Positions 1 through 8,550 of a stretch of 64,000 nt of DNA are shown one piece after another (within the stretch, counting starts at the first letter, position 1; the number at the start of each line of letters is the position of its first letter). Position numbers and translations under genes: made by a program. Under the pieces are notes generated by a model, which made no database searches, was not told the origin of the DNA, and worked only from the letters and a program-made list of their open reading frames with translations. The DNA is from Candidatus Paceibacterota bacterium (lineage in GTDB: Bacteria > Verrucomicrobiota > Verrucomicrobiia > Limisphaerales > UBA8199): positions 434,001-498,000 of the forward strand of contig DAOTCE010000001.1 in assembly GCA_035452965.1 (NCBI GenBank), in the 5' to 3' direction.

Positions 1-561
1 GATCCACCACGAACTGTGGTCGGAGAAAGTGCCGCCCTTCGCCGGGTCGAACTGCGCGACGGCCTTCATCAAGCCGACGTTGCCTTCGCTGACCAGGTCC
101 AGCAGCGGCAGGCCGATGTTGTCGTAGTCGCGGGCGATCTTGACCACCCGGCGCAGGCTGGCCTTGATCATTTGCGCTCGCGCTTGCTTGTCACCCTTCT
201 TGACCCGGGCGGCCAGTCTGGTCTCCTGCCGCGGCGTCAGCGGTTTCAACTGGCCGATTTCGCGCAGATAGAGGGTGAAGGTCGCGTCTCCGCCAGCGGC
301 GCTGCGTTTGGGATCGCGCGGCGCCGGTTCCCGCCCGGGTGCTTTCGAGCTGGCCGCGGCCCTGGGTCCCGTTCCGGGTTCCGGCCCGGATTTCCCGGCG
401 GGCATTGGGAAGACCGGCTCGGGCACGAACGCAGTTCCCAACCGCGGCCAGGCCTCGTGTGATTCCGGCGCGGGCAGCTGCGTTCGTTCGCCGCCTTCGC
501 ATATCAACGTTTGTTGGTCTTGCACGGTCATGGTTCCTTGTTGAGTTAACGCTTTCATCAT
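1..561 (-). CDS. RNA polymerase sigma-70 family factor, N-terminal part (cut by window edge)
   Basis: The reading frame is open from the left edge to 561 on the minus strand, giving about 187 residues. After an about 80-residue Pro/Gly/Ala-rich leader it enters a sigma-70 region 1.2/2: LREIGQLKPLTPRQE, then ARVKKGDKQARAQMI, then the region 2 core DYDNIGLPLLDLVSEGNVGL and AVAQFDPAKGG up to SWWI. This is the core-binding and -10-recognition part of an RpoD/RpoS-type factor. SDHSSWWI replaces the usual FSTYATWWI. Starts at 561, 558 and 531 are in frame; AAAGG lies 7 nt before the ATG at 558, while AAGGA lies only 3 nt before the ATG at 531. The C-terminal -35-binding region is outside the window, so a primary or alternative role cannot be decided. 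Assignment to the family is firm. Confidence 0.88.
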   Translation of the reverse strand, partial: MMKALTQQGTMTVQDQQTLICEGGERTQLPAPESHEAWPRLGTAFVPEPVFPMPAGKSGPEPGTGPRAAASSKAPGREPAPRDPKRSAAGGDATFTLYLREIGQLKPLTPRQETRLAARVKKGDKQARAQMIKASLRRVVKIARDYDNIGLPLLDLVSEGNVGLMKAVAQFDPAKGGTFSDHSSWWI

Positions 562-986
562 GCGGCCTTTGCTTTTCTTGTGATCCGAGTGCTCATTTCA
601 GTATTGCCTCATTCCGCTTGCCCTGAGTTGACCCGCCCGCCGGCCGGTTCCTGACCCGAAGAGCGGTGCGAGAATAGCCCGAAAGGGACTCCCCCCAGTA
701 GTCAGGAAAATAAGAACCTTCGTGTCGGGGAACTCCCTGACAAGGCCAACGAGGTTGAACTCCAGCCAGGCCCTGGCGCAGCCCGCGCCGCGCTCTGCCG
801 CCGCGGTGCTCCGCCTCGTCCGCAAGCCACTGTTGGCAAGGGCGCCTCGCCGTGGCATCCGGTTCCGCCCAAGCGGCCGCTGTTCCGTTCTTGAATTGGA
901 ATCCCCCGCTGGCATCATTCAGCTGCTTTTGGCTTATGCCGTTTCCGGCGCAATTGGCCCGCGGCGGCAAGTGAAAGAACAACAAC
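562..986. other. Intergenic region without a recognisable gene
   Basis: This 425-nt gap separates the divergently transcribed sigma factor and thrC. It should hold both promoters, but I find no convincing -35/-10 pair. A GTCAGG / CCTGAC inverted pair spans about 702-740. Open frames here lack coding character. Confidence 0.4.
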
Positions 987-2333
987 ATGTCCTATCGAGC
1001 CTGGTTTCAGTGCATCAACCCGCAATGCGGAACCACGTATCCGCTGAACTCCATCGTGTACCAATGCCATCAGTGCCACTCACTGCTGGAGGTGCAGCAT
1101 GATGCGGCGGAGCTGGCGAAGCGCAGTCCGGCGGCCTGGATGAGGCTTTTCGAGGACCGCTACAAGAGCAACGAATGGCCTTATGGCTCCGGCGTCTGGG
1201 GCAAGAAGGAGTGGATCCTCCCGCAGATCAGCGACGATAACGTCGTGTCGCTCTACGAAGGCGGCACGAACCTCTTCTGGGCGGAGCGTTTCGGCAAGGT
1301 GATCGGGGTGGAGGACCTCTGGATCAAGCTGTGCGGCAACACCCATAGCGGGTCATTCAAGGACCTCGGTATGACGGTGCTGGTTTCCCAGGTCAAACAG
1401 ATGATCTCGGAAGGCGCGCCGATCAAGGCCGTGGCGTGCGCCTCGACCGGCGATACCTCGGCGGCGCTGGCAACCTATTGCGCGGCGGCGGGCATCCAAT
1501 CCGTCGTGCTGCTGCCGCGGGGCAAGATCTCGATCGCGCAGTTGATCCAGCCCGTCTCCAACGACGCCCTGGTGCTCTACCTGGACACCGACTTCGACGG
1601 CTGCATGAAGCTGGTGCAGCAGATCACCAAAGACCCGACCCTCTACCTGGCCAACTCCATGAACTCGCTCCGGGTCGAAGGTCAGAAGACGGTGGGCATC
1701 GAGATCGTCCAGCAATTCGACTGGGAGGCGCCGGACGTGATCATCATCCCCGGCGGCAACCTGGGCAACGTCTCTGCGCTGGGCAAAGGGCTGCTGATGA
1801 TGAAGGACCTCGGGCTGATCGCGAAGCTGCCGCGCATCGTTGTGGCGCAAGCGCAGCGGGCCAACCCGCTCTACCTCTCCTACCTGCGCAACTTCGAGAG
1901 CTTCGAACCCGTCAAGGCCCAGAAGACGCTGGCCAGCGCCATCCAGATCGGCAACCCGGTCAGCTTTGAGAAGGCCGTCCGCACTCTCAAGCAGTTCAAC
2001 GGCATCGTCGAGCAGGCCACCGAAGAGGAATTGGCCGACGCCGCCGCCCTGGGCGACCGCACCGGGATGTTCAACTGTCCGCACACCGGCGTGGCGCTCG
2101 CTGTGCTCCTTAAGCTGCTCAAGGCCGGCAAGGTCAACAAGTCCGACCGCGTCGTCGTGATCTCCACGGCCCACGGGCTGAAGTTCGTCGAGATGAAGGT
2201 GAAGTACCATCAGCGCCAGCTCGAGTTCCCCAGCCGCCACGCCAACGAACCCATCGAATTGCCCGCCCGGCTCGACGCCGTCAAGGAAGCCCTCCAGAAA
2301 GCTCTCCAGACCAAGCGCCAGTTCCGGCTGTAG
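987..2333 (+). CDS. thrC: Threonine synthase
   Basis: A 448-residue PLP enzyme that converts O-phosphohomoserine to threonine in the cytoplasm. The N-terminus carries a zinc-ribbon-like set of four cysteines (C9, C14, C27, C30). The PLP lysine lies in SGSFKDLGM (K125), followed by CASTGDTSAA (151-160), which is typical of the threonine synthase/tryptophan-synthase-beta fold. GGNLGNVSALGKGL near residue 256 matches the phosphate-binding glycine loop. The start is the ATG at 987; no strong Shine-Dalgarno is visible. It stands alone, convergent with the TPR gene downstream. Length and motifs fit ThrC; another fold-II PLP enzyme, such as a cysteate synthase-like paralogue, is less likely. Confidence 0.92.
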   Translation: MSYRAWFQCINPQCGTTYPLNSIVYQCHQCHSLLEVQHDAAELAKRSPAAWMRLFEDRYKSNEWPYGSGVWGKKEWILPQISDDNVVSLYEGGTNLFWAERFGKVIGVEDLWIKLCGNTHSGSFKDLGMTVLVSQVKQMISEGAPIKAVACASTGDTSAALATYCAAAGIQSVVLLPRGKISIAQLIQPVSNDALVLYLDTDFDGCMKLVQQITKDPTLYLANSMNSLRVEGQKTVGIEIVQQFDWEAPDVIIIPGGNLGNVSALGKGLLMMKDLGLIAKLPRIVVAQAQRANPLYLSYLRNFESFEPVKAQKTLASAIQIGNPVSFEKAVRTLKQFNGIVEQATEEELADAAALGDRTGMFNCPHTGVALAVLLKLLKAGKVNKSDRVVVISTAHGLKFVEMKVKYHQRQLEFPSRHANEPIELPARLDAVKEALQKALQTKRQFRL

Positions 2334-2383
2334 CGGGCCGGTTCCAGCGTGTGTATAACCGTGCGAACGACCCGTTCGCGAGG

Positions 2384-3364
2384 TCACTCTTGCTTCGCTG
2401 ATGCCGCCGGCGGCGTGTTGGTTCCCTTCGCCTGGCTCTCCCGCTCTTCCAGGTTGCGCACCAGGCGCTTCTTCAAGACGGCATACAGGTCGTTGGTCAC
2501 CGCGTTGAGGTGGGCGCGGACCTCGGTGAACCGGTTGGTCTGAAGCTTGAGCCGGGCAAAGTGCACATAGACGCCCTGCCGCTCGATGTCGTCGCGCGCC
2601 AGAGCCAGGGCGTTGGTCCACGCGCGCAAAGCGTCTTCCAGGCGTAGCGGCTTGATGCCGTAGTAGGTCTGCGCGACTTCGGAGGCGAGCGGGAAATTGG
2701 CGGGGTCGAGCTTCAAGCCCTGGTTGAAGAGTTCGAGCGCCTTGTTGTAAACCTGTTGCTCGGTGAGGCCGTAATAATCCATGGCGGCCTGGCGGAACAC
2801 GAAGACCGCGTCCCCGAGATTCTGATAATACAAGGGTTCGCGCGGACTAAGCTCGATGGCCTTCGCGTAGTATTCGAAAGCCTTCTCGATCGGGCCGGTA
2901 TGAGTGTAAAGATTGGCCAGGTTGTTGAGCGCGGCGGGGTCTTTGGGATTGAGGGCGAGCGCCTGCTCCCACTGAGCGCGCGCGCCGTCGTCGTCATGAC
3001 GGTCGTTCAGGAAACTGCCATACGCGACGCGGGCGGGGGCATGGTCCGGGTGGCGCTTGACAAAGTCGTCGTAGGCCTGGCGGATCAGCGCCAGGCGCTC
3101 CCGGATGCGGTGCTGGAGGTCGGCTTTCGACATCCCGCCGCCCTGGGCAACGGCCGCGTCGTTGTCGAGAATCCACTGGTCCACTTCGGCGTGGGCGGCG
3201 TCATCCGCCTCCATCAGCCGCTTGAATTCCTTCTCCACCGCCCCGCTCGCCTCCGGCGCCGCGGCCGGAGCGAGGTTCGTGACACTAACGGCAGGGTTCG
3301 TAGCCGCCCCAAGCCGGCCGGCGGCCACGACAACACCGAGCAGGCCAATCAGAAATCTTCGCAC
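2384..3364 (-). CDS. Exported TPR-repeat protein
   Basis: A 326-residue protein starting at a GTG (3364). Residues 1-21 form a signal peptide (basic MRR, hydrophobic core, cleavage near GAA-T), so the protein is exported. The middle contains consecutive tetratricopeptide repeats, for example the segments beginning HAPARVAYGSFL, DPAALNNLANLY and REPLYYQNLGDAV, which form a helical scaffold for protein-protein contacts. The C-terminal about 70 residues are charged and probably helical. The partner is unknown. It is encoded downstream of the large membrane protein on the same strand, with about 75 nt between them, so cotranscription is possible. No enzymatic motif is visible. Confidence 0.8.
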   Translation of the reverse strand: MRRFLIGLLGVVVAAGRLGAATNPAVSVTNLAPAAAPEASGAVEKEFKRLMEADDAAHAEVDQWILDNDAAVAQGGGMSKADLQHRIRERLALIRQAYDDFVKRHPDHAPARVAYGSFLNDRHDDDGARAQWEQALALNPKDPAALNNLANLYTHTGPIEKAFEYYAKAIELSPREPLYYQNLGDAVFVFRQAAMDYYGLTEQQVYNKALELFNQGLKLDPANFPLASEVAQTYYGIKPLRLEDALRAWTNALALARDDIERQGVYVHFARLKLQTNRFTEVRAHLNAVTNDLYAVLKKRLVRNLEERESQAKGTNTPPAASAKQE

Positions 3365-3438
3365 GGGCCCAAGCTAGTGCAGGGTCGCGGAATTGCCAAT
3401 ACCTTGCGCGCGGATCAGAAAGCGGCAGACGACGGGGC

Positions 3439-5694
3439 TTACCTTTCTTTGACGATCTGTAGGTCAATGAGGCACTGGGCGACCCGGACGGCATGAGGCT
3501 GCCCGACGGGGGGTTCGACCTGGCGGTCGTTTATGAAGCGCAGGTAGTTGCGTCCCGGCCGGGCCAGCAGGCGCAGGTCCAGCAACTGGGATTCCCCGGG
3601 TTCCAGTTGTCGGCTCCAGACTGTGCGGCCTTGAAACTCAATATCCACCCGGCGGGGGGAGGCCACCGCCACAATGGCGGTCAGGTGAAAGGAGCAAGGC
3701 TCAGGGTGTTCGCTCACAAAGTAGAGCGATGCCTTGCGGTCGCAGGCCCACCACGCGGGGAGGTTCCCGCGGTCGCGGAGGCCGTAGCTCCCGAAGGACC
3801 AGTTGCCTTTGTAAGCGATCTGCGCCGCGTCGTCCGAATGCGGCCAGGCCGGCTGTGGCGAGGGGGTGAGGACCACGCACACCTGTTCCCGGGCCTCGTC
3901 TTCGATGAGTTGTCCCCGGCCGCTTTTGGCCAGCTCCCGGAGCATGGCCTCCGCGCGGTCGGTGTAGGCCTTGCGGTTGAAATAGAGACCCGCGAAGCCG
4001 AGGCGCTCGAGTTCCCTGGCGGCCTGCGCGATGGGCATGGCCGCGATCTGCTCCTGCCAGTCTTCCCGGCGCCTGCCTTGCACGGACCCGGAGCTGAAGC
4101 GCAGGTGCCGGGTCCAGAGATAAGGGCGCATGTGTTCGTAAGCGTGCATGTCGCCGATGGGATCGCCGTCAATGAAGTTCATCAGCGGCAACTGGAAAAT
4201 CATTGCGCGCGGCGGCAGGGTCTCCTCCAGGGCCAGGCAGAACGCCTGATCGTTCTGCACCGCGCGGGCGACTGCCTCGTTGGCCTCCTTCGACGGAGGG
4301 GGCAGTTGGTCCAGCAGGCCGATCCCGGCCACGCCCGCCGCGAGCGCGTAGCTGGCGGCGCGGCTCCAGCCCCGCACCAGCCGCGACATGCGGGAGACAA
4401 GGAAGAACAGGACGATGGCCGAGATGAAGATGCTGTAGCGGTTGCTCCCGCGGAAATACAGTATGCCGAACGCCAGCCCCAGCAGGCAGTTCAAACCGCC
4501 AACGGCCGAATAGAGAGTCACCCACAAGCAAAGCGGGGCGTGGCTGGGCAGGCGCCGGGGAGCCTTCCGCAGGTTCAACGCCCGCAGCCCGAATTCAATC
4601 GCCAGCCATGCCAGCGCGCCCAGCCCCACCACTCCCAGGTAGGGGGAGAACATTTCGCCTTGGACCCATGCCGCCGCCGCATACTCGCGGGAGATGTCGC
4701 CCAGCCAGGCCAGGCGATGCTGCCACGGTGGCAAGACCAGCTCCAGCGGCTTGAGCGCGTAGAGCTCGAGCTGTTTGTAAGGCCGGGGCACTGCCAACTG
4801 GTTTTCCCCGTGCGCCATCTGGTAGAAGATGTTGTGCGCGTTCACCGCCAGGAAGCCCAAGGCGGCTACCGCCACGATGACCAGCCCGATTGCCAGATCG
4901 CTCTTCCGCCGCTGGAGCAGGTAGCGCACCGCTAGTCCCAAACCGAGGAATTGCAGCCACATGCTGAGGTTGTAAGGGTTGCCCATCCCCAGCAGCAATG
5001 CGGTGCCCGCACACAGCCAAAACACCCGGTCGCCCAGCCGCAGGCGCTTCCCGGCAGTCAGCAGCCACACACCCATGATGGCAAGCGGCACGGTGTAGTC
5101 ATAGGACAGGAGCAAATGCCCGAGTCCGCGCCAGGTGTGGTAGTAGCTGAAGGCGAAGAGCAACGCCCCCGCCGCCGCCCATTCCCGCCGCCAGCGGAGC
5201 ATCCGGCAGCAGACGTAGAACGAGGCAGCCGAGGCCAGAAAGCTGGCCAGGATGCCCCAATTCGACCCGGTGGCCAGGTCAGTGCAGCGGGCGGCCATCC
5301 CGACCAGGAACGTCACCACTGGTTCGTACATGGGATAATCGTCCCAGTTGGCGTGATACGGCGCGCCGAGCCGGCTGTTGGCCCGGCTGGCAAAGGGCAC
5401 ATACTCGAATTCCGAGGCGCCGCGTATCCAGGTCAACATCTGGAGGCTGTCCCCGGAGTAATTCAACGGGACCTTCCAGGAACCGGGGCTCAGCCGGTCG
5501 TGCGCCAGGCCCCATACCACCACCACGATTGCCCAGAGGACGAGCAGGTGCAGGATGCCCGGCCAGGACGGTCGCCAGGAGAAGTGCCGCGCCTTGCGGG
5601 GGCGGGGGAGGGTGGGTGCCGGAGGTGTTCCGGCTGGCCGCAGGCCGCTGGCGGGCGGATCGCCGGCTGGTTCGCCCTTGAGGCGGATCCTCAT
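3439..5694 (-). CDS. Polytopic membrane protein, GT-C glycosyltransferase-like
   Basis: A 751-residue inner-membrane protein. After a basic/proline-rich cytoplasmic N-terminus there is a first membrane segment (LHLLVLWAIVVVVWGLAH), a large first loop with acidic residues (YSGDSLQML, NWDDYPMYEP), then about ten further hydrophobic segments to about residue 450 and a soluble C-terminal part with beta-sandwich character. A first extracytoplasmic loop with Asp/Glu followed by many TM segments is the architecture of GT-C polyprenyl-phosphate-sugar transferases, but I recognise no defined family, so this is an inference. The ATG at 5694 overlaps the purU stop as ATGA, implying translational coupling; a TTG at 5715 is an alternative start. 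There is no obvious functional link to formyl-tetrahydrofolate. Confidence 0.72.
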   Translation of the reverse strand: MRIRLKGEPAGDPPASGLRPAGTPPAPTLPRPRKARHFSWRPSWPGILHLLVLWAIVVVVWGLAHDRLSPGSWKVPLNYSGDSLQMLTWIRGASEFEYVPFASRANSRLGAPYHANWDDYPMYEPVVTFLVGMAARCTDLATGSNWGILASFLASAASFYVCCRMLRWRREWAAAGALLFAFSYYHTWRGLGHLLLSYDYTVPLAIMGVWLLTAGKRLRLGDRVFWLCAGTALLLGMGNPYNLSMWLQFLGLGLAVRYLLQRRKSDLAIGLVIVAVAALGFLAVNAHNIFYQMAHGENQLAVPRPYKQLELYALKPLELVLPPWQHRLAWLGDISREYAAAAWVQGEMFSPYLGVVGLGALAWLAIEFGLRALNLRKAPRRLPSHAPLCLWVTLYSAVGGLNCLLGLAFGILYFRGSNRYSIFISAIVLFFLVSRMSRLVRGWSRAASYALAAGVAGIGLLDQLPPPSKEANEAVARAVQNDQAFCLALEETLPPRAMIFQLPLMNFIDGDPIGDMHAYEHMRPYLWTRHLRFSSGSVQGRRREDWQEQIAAMPIAQAARELERLGFAGLYFNRKAYTDRAEAMLRELAKSGRGQLIEDEAREQVCVVLTPSPQPAWPHSDDAAQIAYKGNWSFGSYGLRDRGNLPAWWACDRKASLYFVSEHPEPCSFHLTAIVAVASPRRVDIEFQGRTVWSRQLEPGESQLLDLRLLARPGRNYLRFINDRQVEPPVGQPHAVRVAQCLIDLQIVKER

Positions 5695-6539
5695 ACCTCC
5701 TTGACAATGCCCCAATACACATCCAGCCGCTTGTCGAGATAGAGCTTCACGGCCTTGAGCAAGGTCGCGGCTTCGAGCTGCTGGCCGGAGGCGACAATCT
5801 GCTTGAGGGTCATTTGGGGGCGGACGGCGAAGCAGTCCTGCGCGATGATTGGCCCCTCATCGAGGTTCATCGTCACAAAATGGGAAGAGACCCCGATAAT
5901 CTTGACCCCCTGCTCATAGGCTTGCCGGTAGGCCTGCGGCCCGGGGAAACTCGGCAGGAGCGAGGGATGGATGTTGATGATCTTGTTCTTGTAACGCCAG
6001 ACGAAGTTGGGGGAGAGAATCTTCATGAAACGCGCCAGCACGATGAAATCCACCGCATGCTCGTCCAGGGCGCGCAACGCTTGCTGCTCCGCCTTGAGCC
6101 GGTTCTCCCACGGGATGTGAACGAACGGCAGCCGGTGCCTCCGCGCCAGCGGCGCCAGCTCGCGGCGGTTCGACAACACCAGGGCCGGGTCAGCCTTCTT
6201 CAGCTTGCCGGACTTGATCGCGCCCAGGATGCGCTCGAAGCAGTGCGGTTCGCGCGTCACCATCAGCGCCATCCGCTGGCGGCGGCTCGGCTCGGTGAAG
6301 CGGACCTTGATCTCCATCTCCAACTCGACCGCCAGCAGCTTCAGGCCACGCTCGATGGCGGCCCGGTCCAGGTCGCGCTCCTTCCAGGAAGCCTGGACAG
6401 TCATGCTGAACTGGCCGCGGGTGACTTGCTCTTCGAGGGCCTCGATATTGGCCTTCTGCAGAAACAGGAAGTTGGTGATGCGGGCGACCACGCCAGTCTT
6501 GTCGCGCCCAATGACGGTGATGGTGGCGAAGTGTCTCAT
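5691..6539 (-). CDS. purU: Formyltetrahydrofolate deformylase
   Basis: A 282-residue enzyme that hydrolyses 10-formyl-THF to formate and THF, supplying formate for purine synthesis and balancing one-carbon pools. The N-terminal ACT domain is clear (ITVIGRDKTGVVARIT onward, residues 6-80). The C-terminal formyltransferase domain contains the conserved INIHPSLLPSFPGPQAY segment and VTMNLDEGPIIAQD with the catalytic Asp. I chose the ATG at 6539 because the ACT domain begins there; the frame remains open upstream but without homologous sequence. The stop overlaps the start of the membrane protein gene downstream. Confidence 0.93.
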   Translation of the reverse strand: MRHFATITVIGRDKTGVVARITNFLFLQKANIEALEEQVTRGQFSMTVQASWKERDLDRAAIERGLKLLAVELEMEIKVRFTEPSRRQRMALMVTREPHCFERILGAIKSGKLKKADPALVLSNRRELAPLARRHRLPFVHIPWENRLKAEQQALRALDEHAVDFIVLARFMKILSPNFVWRYKNKIINIHPSLLPSFPGPQAYRQAYEQGVKIIGVSSHFVTMNLDEGPIIAQDCFAVRPQMTLKQIVASGQQLEAATLLKAVKLYLDKRLDVYWGIVKEV

Positions 6540-6720
6540 AATAGGACCATTGATACAAACAACACAACCGCCTGCTCCCGTCCAGCCCATTCCTCCCCCG
6601 TTTCGCCGGCTTGCGGCCGCGCTGGCGGGCCCTGCCGCCCATTCTCCCGGATGGCGACAGGCGGCCCTGAAAGGCAAGGTTTCCCAGGCTTCCGCCACTC
6701 CGCTTGGCCAGGTAAATGCT

Positions 6721-6749
6721 TTGACCCTATCCGGAACTTTCCTTAGTTT
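6721..6749 (+). promoter_or_regulatory. Candidate sigma-70 promoter for the gspE operon
   Basis: TTGACC (6721-6726) is followed after 17 nt by TAGTTT (6744-6749), about 47 nt before the gspE ATG. The -35 box is close to consensus and the -10 box is weak. Confidence 0.4.
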
Positions 6750-6795
6750 GCCGTGTTTCAGAATAACGATGATGGCAGACACGGCGTGTTGACAG

Positions 6796-8550
6796 ATGGC
6801 GTTTCTATCACTGAAACAGTTTTTGGCCCAGATGGGCCTGGCCACTTCCGAGCAGTTCGACGAATGGAGCAAGGCTTGGAAAGTGGCAGTCGCCAGCGGC
6901 TCGCAAGAGACGCTGCTGGCCTTTATTTGCCGGGAACGCGGCCTGGCCGAGGATGTCTTCCTCCAGCAACTGGCGGCGGCCCTTAAGTGGCCTTATCTCG
7001 ACCTGCCCAAGGTGAACGTGTCCGCTGAGGCGCGGAACCGCATTTCCACCAAGGTCGCCTTCCAGTTCTCCGTGCTGCCGACCCAGGTCGCCGACGGCAT
7101 GCTGCAGGTGGTGGTGAGCAATCCGTTCGACACGGCGATGCTCAACTCCGTTCGTTTCGACGCCCGCGGGCCGGTTCAATTTGCGCTGGCCACCAAGGCC
7201 GAAATCGAAAAGGCGCTCAAGAAGTATTACGGCGTCGGCGCCGAGACCCTCGATGAAATGGCCGAAGACGACCAACCCCTGGAATTGCTGGTCGGCGAGG
7301 ACAAGGAAATCACCGAGAGCGACCAGGAGGCGAGCGTCATCAAGTTCGTCAACCAGGTGATCTGGGAGGCCTACAAGGACCGCTCGACGGACATCCATTT
7401 CGAGCCGGCGGAGGATGAGCTGCGCATTCGCTACCGCATTGACGGCATCCTGCACCAGACGCCCATGCCGCCCCAGCTCAAGCGCTACCAGGCCGCGCTG
7501 ATCTCCCGCATCAAGGTCATGTCCGGCATGAACATCTCCGAGAAGCGCCTGCCCCAGGACGGCCGCATCAATGTGCGGATCAAGGGCGAAGAGATTGACA
7601 TCCGCGTTTCCACCGTGCCGACAGTGTATGGCGAGAGTGTCTCGCTCCGGCTCCTGACGCGCGGCAAGATCTTCCTGAGCCTCGACAAGCTCGGTTTCTC
7701 CCCGCTGGAGGAGAAGGCCATCCGCGAGATCATCGTCAAGCCCCACGGCATTTTCCTCGTCACGGGCCCCACCGGCTCGGGCAAGTCCACTTCGCTCTAC
7801 GCGTTTCTGAGCACGATCAACTCGGTGCACAAGCGCATCATCACCATCGAGGAGCCGGTCGAATACGAGCTCAAGGGGATCAACCAGATCGCCGTGCGGC
7901 CGGAGATCGGCCTGACGTTCGCCATGGGCCTGCGCCATATCCTGCGGCAGGACCCGAACGTGATCATGGTCGGCGAGATTCGCGACCTGGAGACGGCGGA
8001 GATTGCCATCCGCGCCGCGCTGACCGGGCACCTGGTTTTCAGCACGCTGCACACCAATGACGCCCCGAGCGCTTTCACGCGCCTCATTGATATGGGCATC
8101 GAGCCCTTCCTGGTCGCCTCCTCGGTCGAGGCGGTCATGGCCCAGCGCCTCGTGCGCACGATTTGTCCCCACTGCAAGCAGGAGCAGAAGGTCGAGCGGG
8201 ATTACCTGCGCCGCATCGGTTTCCCGGAGGAGGAAATTGCGACGGCGAAGTTCTGGCACGGGGTCGGATGCGAGGACTGCCGGCAACTGGGTTACCAGGG
8301 GCGGATGGGCATCTATGAGCTGCTGATCCTGAACGAGTCACTGCGGCCGCTGATCCTCAACCGCGCGCCGGCCACGACTATTGCCCAAAAGGCCATTGAC
8401 TTCGGCATGCGGACGCTGCGGACCGATGGCTGGAACAAAGTTCGAAACGCGCAGACCACCATTGAAGAGGTGTTGCGTGTAACCCAAATCGAGGAACATC
8501 TCGACGCCCTGGCCGAAGATACCAAAACGGCCGCATGGATGAAAAAGTGA
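6796..8550 (+). CDS. gspE: Type II secretion / type IV pilus assembly ATPase
   Basis: A 584-residue hexameric secretion ATPase that powers pseudopilus assembly at the inner membrane. The N-terminal about 160 residues correspond to the T2SSE_N/MshEN-type domain. The catalytic core has Walker A GPTGSGKST (about residues 325-333), the Asp box (IITIEEPVEYEL), Walker B (VIMVGEIRDLETAEIA) and the His box (LVFSTLHTNDAPSAF). A zinc-binding tetracysteine motif follows (CPHC near 457, CEDC near 494), as in GspE/PilB. It is the first gene of a tightly overlapping block; the next start (8535) lies inside its 3' end. GspE and PilB cannot be separated by motif alone; the secretin and GspL/M-like neighbours favour type II secretion. 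Confidence 0.93.
   Translation: MAFLSLKQFLAQMGLATSEQFDEWSKAWKVAVASGSQETLLAFICRERGLAEDVFLQQLAAALKWPYLDLPKVNVSAEARNRISTKVAFQFSVLPTQVADGMLQVVVSNPFDTAMLNSVRFDARGPVQFALATKAEIEKALKKYYGVGAETLDEMAEDDQPLELLVGEDKEITESDQEASVIKFVNQVIWEAYKDRSTDIHFEPAEDELRIRYRIDGILHQTPMPPQLKRYQAALISRIKVMSGMNISEKRLPQDGRINVRIKGEEIDIRVSTVPTVYGESVSLRLLTRGKIFLSLDKLGFSPLEEKAIREIIVKPHGIFLVTGPTGSGKSTSLYAFLSTINSVHKRIITIEEPVEYELKGINQIAVRPEIGLTFAMGLRHILRQDPNVIMVGEIRDLETAEIAIRAALTGHLVFSTLHTNDAPSAFTRLIDMGIEPFLVASSVEAVMAQRLVRTICPHCKQEQKVERDYLRRIGFPEEEIATAKFWHGVGCEDCRQLGYQGRMGIYELLILNESLRPLILNRAPATTIAQKAIDFGMRTLRTDGWNKVRNAQTTIEEVLRVTQIEEHLDALAEDTKTAAWMKK

Noticed and set aside
562..986. A possible threonine-type attenuator or riboswitch upstream of thrC
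   Set aside because: No leader peptide with Thr/Ile codons and no known aptamer motif were found; only a weak inverted repeat.
6808..8286. A 492-codon minus-strand open frame opposite gspE
   Set aside because: Shadow of gspE; composition is Leu/Arg/Asp-rich with no recognisable domain.
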